DNA of 63,963 bases from an uncultured Lachnospiraceae bacterium (lineage in GTDB: Bacteria; Bacillota; Clostridia; Lachnospirales; Lachnospiraceae). The notes beneath the pieces were generated by a model, which ran no database searches, had not been told where the DNA came from, and saw only the letters and a list, made by a program, of their open reading frames with translations. The stretch lies in NCBI GenBank assembly GCA_947169935.1, contig CAMVRS010000005.1:1-63963 (forward strand), read 5' to 3'. The first letter of the stretch is position 1; each line of letters begins with the position of its first letter. Shown here one piece after another: positions 18,655 through 26,890 of this stretch. A program made the translations under genes and the position numbers.

Positions 18655-19656
18655 ATGGCAGGCACTGATGTCGGTATAGATCTGGGAACAGCCAGCATAC
18701 TTGTTTATATAAAGGGAAAGGGAGTCGTGTTAAAGGAGCCCTCTGTGGTTGCCTTTGACCGTGATGATAATAAGATAAAGGCCATAGGCGAGGACGCCAG
18801 GCTTATGATAGGACGTACACCCGGCAATATAGTCGTAGTGCGCCCTCTGCGTCAGGGAGTTATATCCAATTACACCGTTACCGAACAGATGATGAAGCAT
18901 TTCCTTGATAAAGCTCTCGGTAAAAGAGGCTTACGCTTCAAAAAGCCCAGGGTGGCAGTCTGCGTGCCCAGCGGCGTTACCGAGGTTGAGAAGAAGGCGG
19001 TTGAAGATGCTACTTATCAGGCGGGCGCAGGTAAGGTGGCAATCATCGAAGAGCCTATTGCAGCAGCTATAGGTGCAGGTATCGATATCGCAAAGCCCCA
19101 GGGTAATATGATCGTGGATATCGGAGGCGGAACAACGGACGTTGCGGTAATATCCCTGGGCGGTACGGTTGAGAGCGCATCTATCAAGATAGCCGGTGAC
19201 GATTTTGACGAAGCCATTGTGCGTTACATGAGAAAGAAATACAATCTTCTGGTGGGTGACCGTACCGCAGAGGATATCAAGATAAATATCGGCACCGCAT
19301 ATAAGCGTGCGGAAGTTGATTATATGGATGTAAAGGGACGTAATCTGGTATCGGGTCTGCCCGAGACCGTACGTGTATCATCTGACGAGACAACGGAGGC
19401 TCTGCGTGAGACCACCTCGCAGATACTGGATACCATCTGCGCCGTACTTGAGAAAACTCCCCCGGAACTGGCGGGAGATATCGTTGACAGGGGTATAGTG
19501 CTCACAGGCGGCGGTTCCATGCTGCGCGGCCTGGAGGAGCTTATCGAGGAGCGCACCCATATCAATACCATGACGGCTGACGAGCCCATGACCTGCGTGG
19601 CAATAGGAACAGGTAAGTATATCGAGTTCCTGGCAGGTTATAATGATGAAGCTTAG
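18655..19656 (+). CDS. mbl: MreB/Mbl-family rod-shape actin homologue
   Basis: 333 residues, the standard length. It is an actin-like ATPase that forms membrane-associated filaments directing lateral wall synthesis. Actin-fold motifs are visible: the phosphate-1 loop DVGIDLGTAS at residues 4-13, phosphate-2 MIVDIGGGTTDVAV and the adenosine motif GIVLTGGGSML. The start at 18655 is chosen over an upstream in-frame start because GGAAAGG precedes it and MreB proteins begin here. It is followed by two FlgF/G-type genes, as in B. subtilis mbl-flhO-flhP, which supports the Mbl assignment over MreB. It is divergent from the AEC permease. Confidence 0.93.
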   Translation: MAGTDVGIDLGTASILVYIKGKGVVLKEPSVVAFDRDDNKIKAIGEDARLMIGRTPGNIVVVRPLRQGVISNYTVTEQMMKHFLDKALGKRGLRFKKPRVAVCVPSGVTEVEKKAVEDATYQAGAGKVAIIEEPIAAAIGAGIDIAKPQGNMIVDIGGGTTDVAVISLGGTVESASIKIAGDDFDEAIVRYMRKKYNLLVGDRTAEDIKINIGTAYKRAEVDYMDVKGRNLVSGLPETVRVSSDETTEALRETTSQILDTICAVLEKTPPELAGDIVDRGIVLTGGGSMLRGLEELIEERTHINTMTADEPMTCVAIGTGKYIEFLAGYNDEA

Positions 19657-19659
19657 GCA

Positions 19660-19687
19660 TAAAGTTTTGTGAAGCATGAGCCGATAA
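19660..19687 (+). promoter_or_regulatory. Sigma-D/sigma-28 (flagellar) promoter
   Basis: TAAAGTTT (19660-19667), 12-nt gap, GCCGATAA (19680-19687). This is nearly the textbook FliA/SigD sequence with a spacer one base longer than in enterics. It starts 4 nt after the mbl stop and gives flhO-flhP their own motility-controlled transcript. Confidence 0.8.
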
Positions 19688-19743
19688 AAATTATAAGATT
19701 CATTCCGGGCATGGATTTTATGTTATCATGAACATGAATTTTA

Positions 19744-19771
19744 TGTCATTCTGAGCGAAGCGAAGAATCTT
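19744..19771 (+). repeat. GNA mini-hairpin repeat, copy 2
   Basis: Variant with outer stem ATTCT/AGAAT and centre GC-GAA-GC. It lies in the leader between the sigma-D promoter and flhO, 63 nt before the start codon. Confidence 0.85.
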
Positions 19772-19834
19772 ATATATGTACATGGAAGAGATTATCTGGC
19801 ACGGATGCCGGCAGAGTAATATGGAGGGCTATCC

Positions 19835-20623
19835 ATGCTGAAAGGGCTTTATGTTGCATATACAGGCATGCTCCAGGAGCAGAGGCGAATGGACAATCTG
19901 GCCAACAATCTGGCCAATGCCGACACCACGGGTTTTAAGAAAGAAGGGCTTTCCAGCCAGACTTTCGAGACCGTGCTGGTGGACAAGATCAAAGACGGTT
20001 CTGAAGGATACCGCTACGCAAACAGAATAGGCAGCGCCAATCCGGGCGTTAAGATAGGCGAGAGCTATGTGGACTGGTCGGAAGGCTCATTCCAGGTGAC
20101 CGACATTCCCATGGATATGGCTATCGGTGGCAGAGGTTTCTTCACTGTGGAATTCACCAATAAAAATCAGGAATCTACAACACTATATACCCGTGACGGT
20201 AACTTCCAGATGACTACCGACGGCTATCTGGTCACCACCGACGGTGATTATGTGCTGGGGAAAGACGGCAATACCAACAAGAGGATCAAGCTGGATCCCA
20301 CTAAAGAGATCTCGGTGGATCAGCAGGGTTTCATATTCCAGGACGGCAAGCAGGTAGCACAGCTGGCGATCACGGATTTTGACGATTATAATTATCTTGA
20401 ACACTACGGTGAGAATTATTATTATCCCGTTGACGGAGCCACACAGAGAGCGGCTACCGGCCAGGTTTTCCAGGGATACCTTGAAACCAGTAACGTAAGC
20501 GTGGTCAGGGAAATGGTGGAGATGATAAGCGTATCCCGCCAGTACGAAGCAAACCAGAAGGTCATCCAGACCTATGACACTTCGCTGCAGACAGCAACAC
20601 AGCTGGGTAAGTTAAACGGATAA
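19835..20623 (+). CDS. flhO: Flagellar rod/hook-basal body protein (FlgF/FlgG family)
   Basis: 262 residues. The N-terminus (GMLQEQRRMDNLANNLANADTTGFKKE) is the coiled rod domain of axial flagellar proteins, with the NLANxxTxGFK motif. The middle is the FlgF/FlgE/FlgG beta domain (GRGFFTV...LYTRDGNF...DGYLV). The C-terminus (QGYLETSNVSVVREMVEMI...) is the second half of the coiled rod. The order after mbl matches B. subtilis flhO. It is secreted through the flagellar export gate and builds the rod. TGGAGGG precedes the ATG. It sits 16 nt upstream of its paralogue. Confidence 0.93.
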   Translation: MLKGLYVAYTGMLQEQRRMDNLANNLANADTTGFKKEGLSSQTFETVLVDKIKDGSEGYRYANRIGSANPGVKIGESYVDWSEGSFQVTDIPMDMAIGGRGFFTVEFTNKNQESTTLYTRDGNFQMTTDGYLVTTDGDYVLGKDGNTNKRIKLDPTKEISVDQQGFIFQDGKQVAQLAITDFDDYNYLEHYGENYYYPVDGATQRAATGQVFQGYLETSNVSVVREMVEMISVSRQYEANQKVIQTYDTSLQTATQLGKLNG

Positions 20624-20638
20624 CAGGAGGTTTTCAAT

Positions 20639-21457
20639 ATGGTACGTTCATTATGGTCAGGCGCGACCGGAATGCTGGCGCAGCAGACGGCGGTCGACGT
20701 TATATCAAATAATATCGCAAACGTTAATACTGCAGGTTTCAAGACCGGCCAGATGGAGTTCAAATCCCTGCTTTATCAGGAACTCCAGACAAAGACTACC
20801 AGCGCAAACGGCGATACCAAGCCTATTGATTCGCAGGTTGGTCTGGGTGTGCGTAATTCCTCCATAACCACGATCTTTACCCAGGGTGCGTTCCTTGAAG
20901 CGGGAAACAACACGGCATTTGCTATCGGCGGCGATGGTCTTTTCGGGGTAAAGCTTGCAGACGGCACCACAGCTTATACCCGCAACGGTGATTTCCATTT
21001 TGCTCTGCATGCGCAGGGACTTGAGCTTACGGATTCCAACGGTAATGCCGTTCTGGACACCAAAGGACAGCCTATCATTATCAAGGGTGAGGAGTATATG
21101 TCCAGCAGGATAACGATATCGGGCGACGGTGAGCTTTTCTATCCCGATGAGGATAATAATCCCAAGTCCATGAACATAAAGATCGGCTTGTGGCAGTTCA
21201 ACAACCCTGCCGGCCTTGAAAAGCGAGACAGTTCGCTTTATGTAGAGACTGCAGCCAGCGGCAAGCCTTTAAATGAGGCAGACAACAGAACTCTTTCAAA
21301 GAGCAAGATAGTGCAGGGATACCTGGAAGGCTCCAATGTACAGCTGGCAGACGAGATGGTAAACCTGATCATAGCCCAGAGAGCATACGAAGCCAACAGC
21401 CGTGTCATCACTACATCCGATACCATGATGCAGCAGGCTAACCAATTAAAACAGTAA
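20639..21457 (+). CDS. flhP: Flagellar distal rod protein (FlgG family)
   Basis: 272 residues, with the same three-part layout as its upstream neighbour: N-terminal ISNNIANVNTAGFK, central GGDGLFGV...AYTRNGDF and C-terminal QGYLEGSNVQLADEMVNLI followed by QRAYEANSRVI. It forms the rod of the flagellar basal body. AGGAGG stands 8 nt before the start. It is transcribed with flhO from the sigma-D promoter and followed by an inverted pair of hairpin repeats. Confidence 0.95.
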   Translation: MVRSLWSGATGMLAQQTAVDVISNNIANVNTAGFKTGQMEFKSLLYQELQTKTTSANGDTKPIDSQVGLGVRNSSITTIFTQGAFLEAGNNTAFAIGGDGLFGVKLADGTTAYTRNGDFHFALHAQGLELTDSNGNAVLDTKGQPIIIKGEEYMSSRITISGDGELFYPDEDNNPKSMNIKIGLWQFNNPAGLEKRDSSLYVETAASGKPLNEADNRTLSKSKIVQGYLEGSNVQLADEMVNLIIAQRAYEANSRVITTSDTMMQQANQLKQ

Positions 21458-21463
21458 ATAGAT

Positions 21464-21497
21464 AGGATTCTTCGGGCTGATGCCGTCAGAATGACAC
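21464..21497 (-). repeat. Degenerate GNA-hairpin repeat in reverse orientation
   Basis: GATTCTTCG (21466-21474) and TCAGAATGACAC (21486-21497) match the ends of the reverse complement of the repeat, with a divergent centre. It is head to head with copy 3, so ATGACAC and GTGTCAT can pair across 5 nt. Confidence 0.7.
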
Positions 21498-21503
21498 GCA
21501 GGG

Positions 21504-21531
21504 TGTCATCCTGAGCGAAGCGAAGGATCTT
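21504..21531 (+). repeat. GNA mini-hairpin repeat, copy 3
   Basis: Outer stem ATCCT/AGGAT, centre GC-GAA-GC. It ends 17 nt before the start codon of the rod-binding gene, so it fills that gene's 5' leader up to the ribosome binding site. Confidence 0.85.
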
Positions 21532-21548
21532 TATGAGAGGTACATTAT

Positions 21549-21956
21549 ATGGATATAACTAACATCACAGCCATGACCGATTACGCCTCATCCCTGGCGT
21601 CTGCGCAGAATACCGATAAGCTTAAGTCCAATGCAAAGACAGCGCAGACCGATGATGAGATGCTTGATGCCTGTAAGGAGTTTGAAACCTATCTCTGGGA
21701 GCAGGTCATAAAATCCATGAAGAAATCCGCGGAGGTTTTCTCCGACGGAAATGAAGACCAGACGGTAAGCTATTTTATGGACAGCGCCATTACCGAAACG
21801 GCAAGGCAGATGACGGAGCAGACCATGGGAAGCAACAGCCTGGCTATGCAGATGTATGAACAGATGAAAAGAAATGCCGGCGGTCTTACGCTGGAAGAGA
21901 TAATGGAAAAGCAGGCCGCCTCGGGAACGGTGGCCGGCAATACGGAAGGAGAATGA
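21549..21956 (+). CDS. Flagellar rod-binding (FlgJ N-domain-like) protein
   Basis: 135 residues. The core (MLDACKEFETYLWEQVIKSM...QTVSYFMDSAITETARQM) matches the rod-binding domain of FlgJ, with the conserved FExxLxxxMxK-like helix pair and the C-terminal LAxQMYEQM segment. The muramidase domain of proteobacterial FlgJ is absent, as usual in Firmicutes. It probably caps or scaffolds the growing rod made by the two upstream genes. GAGAGG precedes the ATG. It ends before a hairpin at 21962. Confidence 0.88.
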   Translation: MDITNITAMTDYASSLASAQNTDKLKSNAKTAQTDDEMLDACKEFETYLWEQVIKSMKKSAEVFSDGNEDQTVSYFMDSAITETARQMTEQTMGSNSLAMQMYEQMKRNAGGLTLEEIMEKQAASGTVAGNTEGE

Positions 21957-21961
21957 TAAGT

Positions 21962-21995
21962 CGCCCTCTTTAGAAAATGAAGAGGGCGATCGTTT
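21962..21995 (+). terminator. Terminator-like hairpin before recD2
   Basis: CGCCCTCTT (21962-21970) and AAGAGGGCG (21980-21988) form a perfect 9-bp stem followed by ATCGTTTT. It probably ends the flagellar transcript. It is only 13 nt from the recD2 start. Confidence 0.75.
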
Positions 21996-22001
21996 TAATA
22001 T

Positions 22002-24218
22002 ATGGATACTATCAAAGGTTACATAGATCACATTACATATCAGACCGACGACGGTTATACCGTCATGACTCTGGCCGCCTCTGACGGCAGCAAGACCTGT
22101 GTCGGTTTTGCAAAGGATTACAGTCCCGGTGAGACAGTGGAGCTTGAAGGTACCTGGGTGGATCATAACATTTACGGCAGGCAGTTCAAGTTTACATCCA
22201 TAAAGGCAGTCCCCCCTTCTGACAGGATATCCGTGATACGCTATCTGGGCTCCGGCGCCGTTAAGGGCGTGGGGGAAAAGATGGCTGTGCGTATCGTGGA
22301 TAAATTCGGGGATGATACTTTCCGCATAATGGAAGAAGAGCCGGAGAGGCTGGCTGAGATAAAAGGCATATCCCTGCGCATGGCACAGGAACTGGCTGGG
22401 CAGCTTGCGGGTAAGCGCGACCGCCGTAACGCCATGATCTTTCTGCAGCAGTACGGCATCAGTCTGACCATAGCCGACAGGATATACGAGATATACGGTA
22501 ATGATGTTTACAATGTAATAAAGAACAACCCCTACAGGCTGGCGGAAGATGTGCCTGCTGTGGGCTTTAAGAAGGCTGACGCAATAGCGGTAAAGGCCGG
22601 CATAAGTATGGATTCCGAATACAGGATCTGCAGCGCAGTGATCTATGAGCTGGGGATGGAAGCGGCGGAAGGCCACTGTTATTTTCCTATGGAGGATCTG
22701 TGTGACAGGGTATCCCGTATGTTAAATCTTGATAAGGAGCTTATCAGCGAACAGCTTCCGGTGATGGCACTGGACCACAGAATAGAAATAAAGAACACTC
22801 CCGAAGGAGCGCGGGTATATTCCCCGGGGTATTTCCGGGCGGAGAAATTCTGTGCGGAGAAGCTGCTGCAGCTGAGAGATGCATATGAAAAAAGCGACGA
22901 CGGCGATGAGGACTGGCTGCCGGAGCTGGAAAAAGATATGGGAATGGAGCTGGATGAGCTGCAGAGAAGGGCCGTAAAACTCAGTGATGAGAGCGGCGTA
23001 TTGATACTGTCCGGCGGACCCGGTACCGGAAAGACCACCACGATAAATGCGATAATCAGGCGCATGCAGGATAAGGGGCTTGAATTTGTACTGGCTGCGC
23101 CTACAGGCAGGGCGGCCAAGCGTATGAACGAAGCTACCGGCTACGAGGCAAAGACCATACACAGGCTGCTTGAGATGGGGGCGGACCAGAACGAGCTCCG
23201 TTTTGAAAGAAATGAGGATGAGCCCCTGGAAGCCGACTGTGTGATCATCGATGAGATGAGCATGGTGGATATATGGCTGCTGAAGGCGCTGCTGGCTGCC
23301 ATTGCTCCCGGCAGCAGGCTTATCATGGTGGGAGATGTGGACCAGCTGCCCAGCGTCGGCCCGGGACAGGTGCTCAGGGACATAATGGACAGTAACGAAT
23401 TCTCTGTTGTACGTCTTCAGAGGATATTCAGACAGTCCGGTGACAGCCATATAGTGGAAAACGCCCATAAGATAAACAGGGGAGAGCATCTGGATCTTTC
23501 GGTTAAATATGAGGACTTCTTCCTGCTGGAAAAGGACAGGGTGGAAGTGATACAGGAGTATCTGGTGAAGCTCATTTCCGATGTGCTGCCCAGAAAGCTT
23601 GGTCTTTCTTCCGGGGACATACAGGTCATGACGCCCATGAGAAAAGGCCTTTTAGGAGTTGAAGGCTTAAATGAGATGCTGCAGGAGAGGCTCAATCCCG
23701 CCCGTGAAGATAAGGCGGAAGTACCCTACGGCGACAGGGTATTCCGTAACGGCGACAAGGTCATGCAGATAAAGAACGACTACCAGCTTGAGTGGGAGAT
23801 CATAGGGGATCATAATGTCTGCGTGGCTTCCGGCAGCGGGGTCTTTAACGGCGACGTGGGAGTCATCACCCAGATAAATTCGTATCTGAAGCTGGTGGAG
23901 GTTCATTTTGACGATGGCAGGAAGGTATACTATCCCTTCCAGCAGCTTGATGAACTTGAACTGGCTTATGCGGTAACCATACATAAATCGCAGGGAAGTG
24001 AGTATCCCCTGGTAATACTGCCTGTTCTTTCGGGGCCGGAAATGCTCATGTCCAGGAATCTGCTCTATACCGCCGTTACCAGGGCGAAGCGCTGTGTTAT
24101 CCTTATAGGCAGTAATGACAGGATACAGCAGATGATAGATAACGATCATGTACAGCACAGATACACCTCGCTCTGCGAGCGTATAAAGGAAGCCGGTGAG
24201 ATGAGGAATGATGCTTAA
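22002..24218 (+). CDS. recD2: RecD2-type ATP-dependent DNA helicase
   Basis: 738 residues, typical of RecD2 (YrrC). It unwinds DNA 5'-3' and acts in repair without RecBC. An OB-like N-terminus (GYIDHITYQTDDGYTVMTL) fixes the start. Next come helix-hairpin-helix segments (GVGEKMAVRIV, KGISLRMAQELAG). Superfamily 1B motifs follow: Walker A GGPGTGKTT at about 338, Walker B VIIDEMSM, GDVDQLPSVGPG, and motifs VMTPMRKGLLGV and YAVTIHKSQGSEYP near the end. No ribosome binding site precedes the ATG. The only purine-rich stretch lies inside the hairpin just upstream. The 3' end overlaps comFC by 11 nt. Confidence 0.95.
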   Translation: MDTIKGYIDHITYQTDDGYTVMTLAASDGSKTCVGFAKDYSPGETVELEGTWVDHNIYGRQFKFTSIKAVPPSDRISVIRYLGSGAVKGVGEKMAVRIVDKFGDDTFRIMEEEPERLAEIKGISLRMAQELAGQLAGKRDRRNAMIFLQQYGISLTIADRIYEIYGNDVYNVIKNNPYRLAEDVPAVGFKKADAIAVKAGISMDSEYRICSAVIYELGMEAAEGHCYFPMEDLCDRVSRMLNLDKELISEQLPVMALDHRIEIKNTPEGARVYSPGYFRAEKFCAEKLLQLRDAYEKSDDGDEDWLPELEKDMGMELDELQRRAVKLSDESGVLILSGGPGTGKTTTINAIIRRMQDKGLEFVLAAPTGRAAKRMNEATGYEAKTIHRLLEMGADQNELRFERNEDEPLEADCVIIDEMSMVDIWLLKALLAAIAPGSRLIMVGDVDQLPSVGPGQVLRDIMDSNEFSVVRLQRIFRQSGDSHIVENAHKINRGEHLDLSVKYEDFFLLEKDRVEVIQEYLVKLISDVLPRKLGLSSGDIQVMTPMRKGLLGVEGLNEMLQERLNPAREDKAEVPYGDRVFRNGDKVMQIKNDYQLEWEIIGDHNVCVASGSGVFNGDVGVITQINSYLKLVEVHFDDGRKVYYPFQQLDELELAYAVTIHKSQGSEYPLVILPVLSGPEMLMSRNLLYTAVTRAKRCVILIGSNDRIQQMIDNDHVQHRYTSLCERIKEAGEMRNDA

Positions 24219-24933
24219 GGCCTTGAATGGGAAGATATGTGATCTGCTATTTCCGCCGCGCTGTCCTGTATGCGACAGGGTCATGACGCCCGGGGACAGG
24301 AAAAAGGGCGTATGCGCTGAATGCAGAAATGATCTTAAGCTTATAAAAGAGCCCAGATGCATAAAGTGCGGAGCACAGCTTAAAGCGGATGAGGAAGAAT
24401 ACTGCAGATCCTGCAGGGGGCGCCGGCATTATTATGACCGCGGACTGGCATTATATGAATATGCATCAGTGAGAGGCGCTATATACCGGCTTAAATACAG
24501 CGGACGTTTGGAATACGCCGAATTTTTCGGAAGGGAGATGGCCAGACGTCTGGGACCGGCCATCAGGGAGTGGGGGGCCGAAGCCCTTATTCCCGTCCCG
24601 CTTCATGCATCCAGACAGCGCCGCAGGGGCTATAACCAGGCGGCAGCCATAGCCCGCGCCTGCGGCAGGGCGCTGGATCTGCCGGTGCGGGAAGATATCA
24701 TCCGCAGGGCCAGAAAGACGCGTCCCATGAAGCTTCTGGATGCAAAAGAAAGACAAATAAATTTGAAAAATGCTTTCATTATGCTACAAGATGTAGTAAA
24801 ATTAAGTATAGTTGTTGTCGTGGATGACATATATACCACCGGCAGTACTATAGATGCCATGGCTGCGCTTTTGAAAGCGTCGGGGGTTAAAAAAGTTTAT
24901 TTTGTGACGCTTGCCATTGGCAGTGGGGTTTAA
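24208..24933 (+). CDS. comFC: ComF-family phosphoribosyltransferase-like protein
   Basis: 241 residues. Two N-terminal CxxC pairs (CPVCDR, CAEC, then CIKCG, CRSC) form a zinc-ribbon region. The C-terminal part is a PRTase fold with the PRPP-binding stretch VVVVDDIYTTGSTI and the ComF-typical HASRQRRRGYNQA. ComFC acts in natural competence, or in purine salvage-like reactions on DNA; the exact reaction is unsettled. The start overlaps the recD2 stop; an ATG three bases later is equally possible. It is followed by yvyF as in the B. subtilis comF operon, with recD2 in the place of the ComFA helicase. Confidence 0.93.
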   Translation: MMLKALNGKICDLLFPPRCPVCDRVMTPGDRKKGVCAECRNDLKLIKEPRCIKCGAQLKADEEEYCRSCRGRRHYYDRGLALYEYASVRGAIYRLKYSGRLEYAEFFGREMARRLGPAIREWGAEALIPVPLHASRQRRRGYNQAAAIARACGRALDLPVREDIIRRARKTRPMKLLDAKERQINLKNAFIMLQDVVKLSIVVVVDDIYTTGSTIDAMAALLKASGVKKVYFVTLAIGSGV

Positions 24934-24959
24934 GTATTCATAAGAGAGGAGAAGGACTC

Positions 24960-25370
24960 ATGAATGCGAGAAATTGCAAAAAATGCGGGAAGCTTTTTAA
25001 CTATATTGCTGGGCCACCTATCTGCCAGGCCTGCAAGGAAGCGATAGAGGCTAAATTCCAGGAAGTAAAGGAATTTGTCCGCGAACATAAAACAGCCAGC
25101 ATGAAGGAGATCGTTGCCAACTGCGGAGTTGAGGAACGCCAGGTTGAACAGTGGATACGTGAGGAGAGGCTTGTGTTTGCCACGGATTCCCCTATAAAGC
25201 TTTTCTGTGAAACCTGTGGCGCGCCTATTTTTACAGGGCGTTATTGCGGCAAATGCAAAAATGAAACGGCTAACAGCTTTGGCGCGGCAGGAAGGAAACC
25301 TGAGACGCACCAGGCGCCTGCATCAGGCGGCGGTGCCAGCTCCAGTGCCAGAATGTATTCCCGGAAGTAA
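24960..25370 (+). CDS. yvyF: YvyF-like flagellar operon protein
   Basis: 136 residues. It begins with a CKKCGKLF zinc-ribbon half, followed by CQAC. A helical middle reads like a winged-helix segment (SMKEIVANCGVEERQVEQWIREERL). A second pair CETC...CGKC follows, then a polar tail. This layout matches the YvyF family (TIGR03826), found next to comFC and flgM in Firmicutes; YvyF is linked to flagellar export control. GAGAGGAG precedes the ATG. The four paired cysteines suggest one or two zinc sites. Confidence 0.85.
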   Translation: MNARNCKKCGKLFNYIAGPPICQACKEAIEAKFQEVKEFVREHKTASMKEIVANCGVEERQVEQWIREERLVFATDSPIKLFCETCGAPIFTGRYCGKCKNETANSFGAAGRKPETHQAPASGGGASSSARMYSRK

Positions 25371-25376
25371 GGAAAG

Positions 25377-25799
25377 ATGCTTAACGAATCAAGGATAAAA
25401 TTAATGACGCGCCTTGCCTCTTTTGAAACGGGGGAAGGTAAAAAAAGTATGGCCATAGGCTCTTATTTTCGCGGGGATTATATCGCAAAGGAAATGGTCA
25501 AATCCATAATATACGGGACTGTTACTTTCGGTATTATCCTTGGACTGTATCTGGCCTATGATTTTGAGATGTTCATGGAAAATATCTATGAGATAGATCT
25601 GTGGGCTTTCGGAAAGGCAATACTCATACGTTATCTCATTACGGTAGGTGTATATTCCGTTGTCACCTACATTGTTTACGTTGTAAGATATCGCAGAGCC
25701 AGAAGGAATCTGCGTATATATAATAATAATCTGCGCCGTCTGGCTTCGATGTACCGTAAGGAAGCCGAGCGGGCGGAAATGAACAAAGGTGGATCATGA
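25377..25799 (+). CDS. Small membrane protein upstream of the cdaA operon (unknown)
   Basis: 140 residues, not recognised. Two hydrophobic segments (about 47-62 and 82-105) are visible, with basic residues on the cytoplasmic side and a coiled, Arg-rich C-terminus. The ATG at 25377 has only a close GGA. An in-frame ATG at 25404 has AAGGA at better spacing, so the protein may be 131 residues. The last codons overlap the next gene by 4 nt, which implies translational coupling. Because the following genes run without gaps into cdaA, a role near c-di-AMP synthesis is possible but only inferred from position. Confidence 0.75.
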   Translation: MLNESRIKLMTRLASFETGEGKKSMAIGSYFRGDYIAKEMVKSIIYGTVTFGIILGLYLAYDFEMFMENIYEIDLWAFGKAILIRYLITVGVYSVVTYIVYVVRYRRARRNLRIYNNNLRRLASMYRKEAERAEMNKGGS

Positions 25800-26890
25800 C
25801 TTATTTATTGATGATAAGGGAGCGGATTAAAAGCTTTTACAGCCGCTATGAAGGCTTCTGCAATCCCGCATTAAAATTCATACTTGCTTTTATCGCTTTC
25901 CGGATGATTAACAAAAACATTAATTTCGCCGCTGTGCTTACGTCGCTCCCCATCACGCTGATACTTTCATTGCTGTGTTCGTTCTTCCCCATGAACTTCA
26001 TACTGGTGATGAGTGTGCTGGTGATACTTTTACATTTATATGCGCTTTCGCTGGAAACAGTGCTGATAACGGGGGTTTTCTTCCTGGTATTGTTCCTTAT
26101 GTATTTCAGGTTTTCACCCAAGGATACGATCCTCCTGATAATGACGCCGCTGTGTTTTGTTTTGAAGATACCTTATGTTATCCCCATCTGTGCCGGCCTG
26201 GTGGCAGCACCCACCTCCGTGATATCTACGGGCTGTGGAGTGGTTACCTATCATCTGCTGCATTATATCGCAGGTAATTCTTCGGCACTGATGACGCAGG
26301 AAGACGATCCGGCCTTTGCCCTGGAAAAACTCAGGGTGCTGATAGACGCGCTTATGAGCAACAGGGAGATGCAGGTGGAAGTGGCGGCTTTTGCCATCAC
26401 GATCCTTGTGGTCTATATCATACGCCGTCTGCCTGTGGATCATTGCTGGACCATAGCCATGATAACCGGCATGCTCATAGATATAGTCGTGATACTGGTA
26501 GGCGATCTGCGTTTCGAGACCAGGATCTCCATAGCGGGACTTATAATCGGCAGCATCATGGCGCTGGTAGTGGCGATAATACTTAAATTCTTTATCTTCA
26601 ATGTGGATTATTCGCGAACGGAACGTGTCCAGTTCGAAGATGACGAATATTATTATTATGTAAAGGCCGTTCCCAAGAATACAGTGGCCCTTACCGAAAA
26701 GAAAGTCAAGAAGATAAAAGGCAGCGAAAAGGTGCCCGCTGCAGCAGCGGAAGAAACGGATATGGATCCGGATAATCCGCTGAAAGATGCACCCGAATAC
26801 AGATTAAGAAGAAGTGGCAGTACGGCAGGCAATAAAAACCGCACCCGGCGCATTAGAATACCGGAGGGTATAAAAGATAATAAACCATGA
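25796..26890 (+). CDS. Multi-spanning membrane protein coupled to cdaA (unknown)
   Basis: 364 residues with about eight or nine hydrophobic segments between residues 20 and 280. A charged cytoplasmic tail of about 80 residues follows, with DDEYYYYVKAVPK, a Lys-rich stretch, a Pro/Ala/Glu region and a basic end. No transporter signature or catalytic motif was recognised. It overlaps its neighbours by 4 nt on both sides, the tightest spacing in this operon, so it is made in step with CdaA. It could be a scaffold or transporter partner of the cyclase; that is a positional guess. Confidence 0.8.
   Translation: MTYLLMIRERIKSFYSRYEGFCNPALKFILAFIAFRMINKNINFAAVLTSLPITLILSLLCSFFPMNFILVMSVLVILLHLYALSLETVLITGVFFLVLFLMYFRFSPKDTILLIMTPLCFVLKIPYVIPICAGLVAAPTSVISTGCGVVTYHLLHYIAGNSSALMTQEDDPAFALEKLRVLIDALMSNREMQVEVAAFAITILVVYIIRRLPVDHCWTIAMITGMLIDIVVILVGDLRFETRISIAGLIIGSIMALVVAIILKFFIFNVDYSRTERVQFEDDEYYYYVKAVPKNTVALTEKKVKKIKGSEKVPAAAAEETDMDPDNPLKDAPEYRLRRSGSTAGNKNRTRRIRIPEGIKDNKP

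Noticed and set aside
21588-22676. Open minus-strand frame of 362 codons across the rod-binding gene and recD2
   Set aside because: Two well-recognised plus-strand genes occupy the region; the antisense product is Leu/His-rich with no domain.
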